Origin: Pseudoalteromonas sp. Z1A8
GTDB taxonomy: Bacteria > Pseudomonadota > Gammaproteobacteria > Enterobacterales > Alteromonadaceae
Direction of reading: 5' to 3'
DNA: 64,000 nucleotides
Assembly: GCF_011378855.1 (NCBI RefSeq)
Contig: NZ_WTLB01000019.1
Span: forward strand, 1 to 64,000
The translations under genes were made by a program, and so were the position numbers. Below, piece by piece: positions 61,329-64,000 of this stretch. The notes below the pieces were generated by a model. That model was not told where the DNA came from. It was given only the letters and a program-made list of their open reading frames with translations, and searched no databases. Numbering within the stretch: the stretch's first letter is position 1; each line of letters begins with the position of its first letter.

Positions 61329-61360
61329 AAAGCCCTAATGCTTTAGGGCTTTAGGGCTTT
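61329..61360 (+). terminator. Terminator with duplicated right arm
   Basis: AAAGCCCTAA (61329-61338) can pair with either of two overlapping TTAGGGCTTT copies (61343-61352 or 61351-61360). AAATTATTTT follows. It lies between the two-component operon and the convergent TonB receptor. Confidence 0.75.
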
Positions 61361-61420
61361 AAATTATTTTACCTTTAAAAAGTAGCGTTACAATTTCCAA
61401 TTCATTATTTTAGAAGCACG

Positions 61421-63469
61421 TTAAAAACGATACGTTACTGAAGCACCTAACGTTTGAGGATTCACTACCGCAACATAACCTGTTGGGTAGGGACCACTTG
61501 CAGGTTCAACTGACGTAAATGCTTCTTCATCTAATGCATTATTAATAAAAGCACTCACCAACCAATGATCGCTGTTATAGCTTATTGTTGCACGCGTAAT
61601 TGTATAACCTCCGGCAACACGCTCTTCTGTATTAGTTAAATCTCCATAGTAATCGTCTACATAATTAGCGCTCACATTTAACTTTAAGCTATCTGTAAAC
61701 CAATGCGATAACCCTAAACTTGCAGTTAGCTCTGGTGCTGAGTTTAATTCGTTACCCACTGCATCTGAATAAGTCGCTGATTCATCTATTTTAGTTTTTA
61801 ATAAACCTAGCCCTGCATGTAACTGCCATTGCTCACCTAGCATGCTATATGCTTCAAGTTCTAAGCCATAGCTATGCGCATCGTCAATATTAGTGATTTT
61901 TCGACTTGAGCTTAAAGCTTGATAACCATTAAAGTTATTGTAAAAAATATTAGCACTAATATTTAAATCACCATTATTTAGTACGCTACGCGAGCCTACT
62001 TCATAGGTATTTACTGATTCTTGCTCGTAGTAATAGTATTCTTGTGCAGCAAAATCTAAGGCACCACCACCAGCGTTATAACCACGACGAGCACTTGCCG
62101 ATAAGGTAGTGTTATTAGTTACTTTATATTGAACAGCTACCGTAGGTAGTTTTATCGTATTAGAATTATCTAATTGCTCAACTAATCTGCTGCCACCAAA
62201 AGCCATATCAAAATTACGAAGTTGTTCTTCACGCTCAACTCGCAGCCCCGCTGTTAACGTAAGCTCATTTGTTAACTCAAAGCTTGTTTCGCCATAAATT
62301 GCTTTAGAGTCACTACTATCGTCACCAAAATAATTGGTTGCACCAACGCTTTTAAAGTCTTGTTCACGGTCAAAATAAGCAATACCTACAAAGCCCGAAT
62401 AAAAATCACTATTTAAGCCAAAGTTTAATTTACTATCAATTGTGATATTTTTTTCATCCATAGAAATATCAGACTCTGCACTGGCAAGTGCCTCATATGC
62501 TTCAAAGCCCCATTCATAATCCATATATGCGAGTAGTATATCGAACGAAAAGTTATCATTTATTTTATAATCAATATTTACCTGAGTCGTGTCTGACTGG
62601 GTATCCATATCGCGCTGAAATAACGGTACATAATCAAACGGTTCATCACCTTCAAAGTACTTACGACCTGTATTACCCTCTTCACTGTAGGTAGAGTAAG
62701 TTAGCTGTACAGCTAAATCTGTTGTTGGGGTATACAGTAATTTTGCACGCGTACTACTGGTATTAAGCTTATTTAAGTTTTTATCTGTTGGATTGGTTTC
62801 ATGTATCGTTGGGTTGCTAAAGGTTTCACCATTTACATATTGAGTAGACAAACGAAATGCTAGTACATCCTCAATTAAAGCCCCCGAAACAACAGCGGCT
62901 GTATCAAGGTAACTATCTTGATTTCTATACCCAACGCGTACAGCACCTTCAAAATCTTGTGTTGGTGCTTTGGTTGTCATATAAACTGCACCACCAATGC
63001 TATTACGACCATTGCTAGTTGACTGCGGTCCACGGTATACCGCGATTTGATCTATATCCCACAAACCTGTATCACCGGTTAAATCAGCTACAAACGGCTG
63101 ACTTACACCATCAACAAGCGTTGATACTCTTGCTTTAGAGCCACCACTAAATGAGTTAAAACCTGTTGCACCACCATTACCCGACACACCGCGCATATCT
63201 GGCACGGCTCCAGTAAGTACCACTACATTTGCCATTTCTGCCAAAGCTTCTGAAACCGAACCTAGTTGTCCATTTTCTAATAGTGACTTATCTACCACTG
63301 CAACCGATGTAATCGTATCTTTGAGTGACCTTTCGATTTTTTCGCCTGTTACAATAATTGTATCTATTGATTCTCGACTTGTTTCATCAGCAAATGCATT
63401 ACTTTGAGCCAATAACAAAGAGCTTGTAATCAGTAGTGAAAGTTTATTAGGCTTAAATGAAGCTACCAC
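61421..63469 (-). CDS. TonB-dependent receptor
   Basis: The start is a GTG at 63469 with an AAGGA site. A signal peptide ends at 'NAFADE'. The plug domain begins with a TonB-box-like 'DTIIVTGEKIE', then 'VSEALAEMANVVVLTG', 'VSTLVDGVSQPFV' and 'IAVYRGPQSTSNGRNSIGGAVYMTTK'. A barrel of about 520 residues ends in Phe ('GASVTYRF'). It is shorter than the first receptor and lacks the siderophore-type plug. A Fur-like site upstream and two small membrane genes divergent from it point to iron or heme-type uptake. Confidence 0.88.
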   Translation of the reverse strand: MVASFKPNKLSLLITSSLLLAQSNAFADETSRESIDTIIVTGEKIERSLKDTITSVAVVDKSLLENGQLGSVSEALAEMANVVVLTGAVPDMRGVSGNGGATGFNSFSGGSKARVSTLVDGVSQPFVADLTGDTGLWDIDQIAVYRGPQSTSNGRNSIGGAVYMTTKAPTQDFEGAVRVGYRNQDSYLDTAAVVSGALIEDVLAFRLSTQYVNGETFSNPTIHETNPTDKNLNKLNTSSTRAKLLYTPTTDLAVQLTYSTYSEEGNTGRKYFEGDEPFDYVPLFQRDMDTQSDTTQVNIDYKINDNFSFDILLAYMDYEWGFEAYEALASAESDISMDEKNITIDSKLNFGLNSDFYSGFVGIAYFDREQDFKSVGATNYFGDDSSDSKAIYGETSFELTNELTLTAGLRVEREEQLRNFDMAFGGSRLVEQLDNSNTIKLPTVAVQYKVTNNTTLSASARRGYNAGGGALDFAAQEYYYYEQESVNTYEVGSRSVLNNGDLNISANIFYNNFNGYQALSSSRKITNIDDAHSYGLELEAYSMLGEQWQLHAGLGLLKTKIDESATYSDAVGNELNSAPELTASLGLSHWFTDSLKLNVSANYVDDYYGDLTNTEERVAGGYTITRATISYNSDHWLVSAFINNALDEEAFTSVEPASGPYPTGYVAVVNPQTLGASVTYRF

Positions 63470-63540
63470 AGTTATTTCCTTTTATGGATAGTTGTTTTAT
63501 TTTTCGAAAAAATAGCACAAACACACACTTGTTGCAATTG

Positions 63541-63562
63541 AGTTTAGTTATCATTTAGAATA
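63541..63562. promoter_or_regulatory. Possible Fur box between the TonB receptor and small membrane genes
   Basis: On the minus strand 'AAATGATAACTAAACTC' keeps the AATGATAA core of the Fur consensus but only one half matches well. It lies about 80 bases before the receptor start. Confidence 0.3.
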
Positions 63563-63590
63563 GCAACATCATTAATAAGTGTTTTAATTT

Positions 63591-63851
63591 ATGTTGCAAC
63601 TTACCCTTTCTCTTATTTTATTTACTGCTACATCCCTGTTTTATCTTAGTAACCGCCACCAACGACTTCTAAGTAAACCCATTAACAAAAGCTGGCGCAA
63701 GCTCGCATTTATCCTTTTTGTTATTGCAATACCATTAGCCTTATATGCTTTTTCTAATGCGGCAGCCGTATTTTTTATCATTTTAATGATAATGCTCGCT
63801 TTAATAATAATTCCGATCGTAAGCCTGATTAAACACAAGGAAGTAAAATAA
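63591..63851 (+). CDS. Small three-helix membrane protein (DUF3325-like)
   Basis: The 86-residue protein is nearly all membrane: about residues 2-19, 36-54 and 58-79, with 'SLFYLSNRHQRLL' between. Such small proteins (DUF3325 type) sit beside TonB receptor genes with iron-related membrane proteins in other genomes. The assignment is weak. Its stop TAA overlaps the next start as TAATG, so the two are co-translated. Confidence 0.6.
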   Translation: MLQLTLSLILFTATSLFYLSNRHQRLLSKPINKSWRKLAFILFVIAIPLALYAFSNAAAVFFIILMIMLALIIIPIVSLIKHKEVK

Positions 63852-64000
63852 TGTCATCTGCACAAAGGCAAAAAATAAAACCAACTTGGCTTGGCAAAAG
63901 TTTGGCTGGTTGTTTTTTAGGGCTAGCGCTAGCGTTTATTCTCGTTGCTTTTTTTGCATGGTACGGAGCGGGAGGCATAGATGCGCCCGACAAAGTGCAA
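63851..64000 (+). CDS. Start of a membrane protein, cut by the window edge
   Basis: The ATG at 63851 overlaps the previous stop (TAATG). The visible 50 residues have a basic start 'SSAQRQKIKPTWLGKSL' and one membrane segment 'AGCFLGLALAFILVAFFAWYGAG'. The layout fits iron-uptake membrane proteins found after DUF3325 genes, but too little is present to name it. Confidence 0.65.
   Translation, partial: MSSAQRQKIKPTWLGKSLAGCFLGLALAFILVAFFAWYGAGGIDAPDKVQ

Noticed and set aside
1..64000. CRISPR array, tRNA or rRNA genes
   Set aside because: No regularly spaced direct repeats with unique spacers were found; the only tandem array (42881-42949) has no spacers. No cloverleaf or rRNA sequence was noticed by eye.

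Overview
The window looks like a chromosomal segment of a marine gammaproteobacterium, most likely Pseudoalteromonas. The evidence is an AT-rich sequence, many TonB-dependent and lipoprotein genes, a PoxB, CstA and KatB-AnkB complement, and a large secreted protein that resembles the lambda-carrageenases known from P. carrageenovora. The genus call is an inference from gene content; no rRNA or tRNA gene is present to anchor it.

Left part (1-9,000): a DUF2798 membrane protein; a five-gene envelope operon at about 0.8-5.5 kb (CsgG-like lipoprotein, two LPP20-type proteins, an anchored unknown, an MltC-like lytic transglycosylase); a LysE exporter; and an S9 peptidase followed by an extra copy of its own 3' end. 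Then come a LacI regulator translationally coupled to a glycosyltransferase, a ThrE-type exporter, a small gene split near its 3' end by a 194-bp MITE-like element with TAAATA target duplications, PoxB, a RluA-type pseudouridine synthase with a long coiled-coil insert, and an IS256-family element (TTTTAAGC target duplication, amber stop in the transposase) placed between two convergent stop codons.

Middle part (18,500-35,000): two related mini-lipoproteins, a hemerythrin, a P-type H+-ATPase, a DoxX-like protein, then a tightly packed eight-gene plus-strand run of about 10.6 kb. It holds a TonB siderophore-type receptor, a TMEM64/DedA domain fused to a mercuric-reductase-like flavoprotein, DUF547, ynjB-ynjC-ynjD ABC transporter genes, ynjF (CDP-alcohol phosphatidyltransferase) and a fatty acid hydroxylase/sterol desaturase. 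It ends in a REP-like multi-stem terminator. This run is the best candidate for an undescribed system here.

Accessory island (about 36,100-42,400): decayed transposase pieces on both sides of a small integron-like cassette cluster (two attC-like sites, three small cassette-type genes, no integrase in the window), followed by the putative lambda-carrageenase and an IS3 remnant. This block looks horizontally acquired.

Right part (42,400-64,000): a SpoIIAA-like protein, a ChrR-type cupin, a GST/TetR divergent pair with a matching 16-bp palindrome, CstA, and a mannitol/fructose block (NCS1-type permease, mannitol 2-dehydrogenase, fructokinase, nearby HAD phosphatase). These are followed by the periplasmic catalase KatB with AnkB, an ABC exporter whose permease is fused to an M1 metallopeptidase and which diverges from a LytS/LytTR two-component system with a 21-bp-spaced direct repeat between them, and an iron-type TonB receptor with two small membrane genes running off the right edge.
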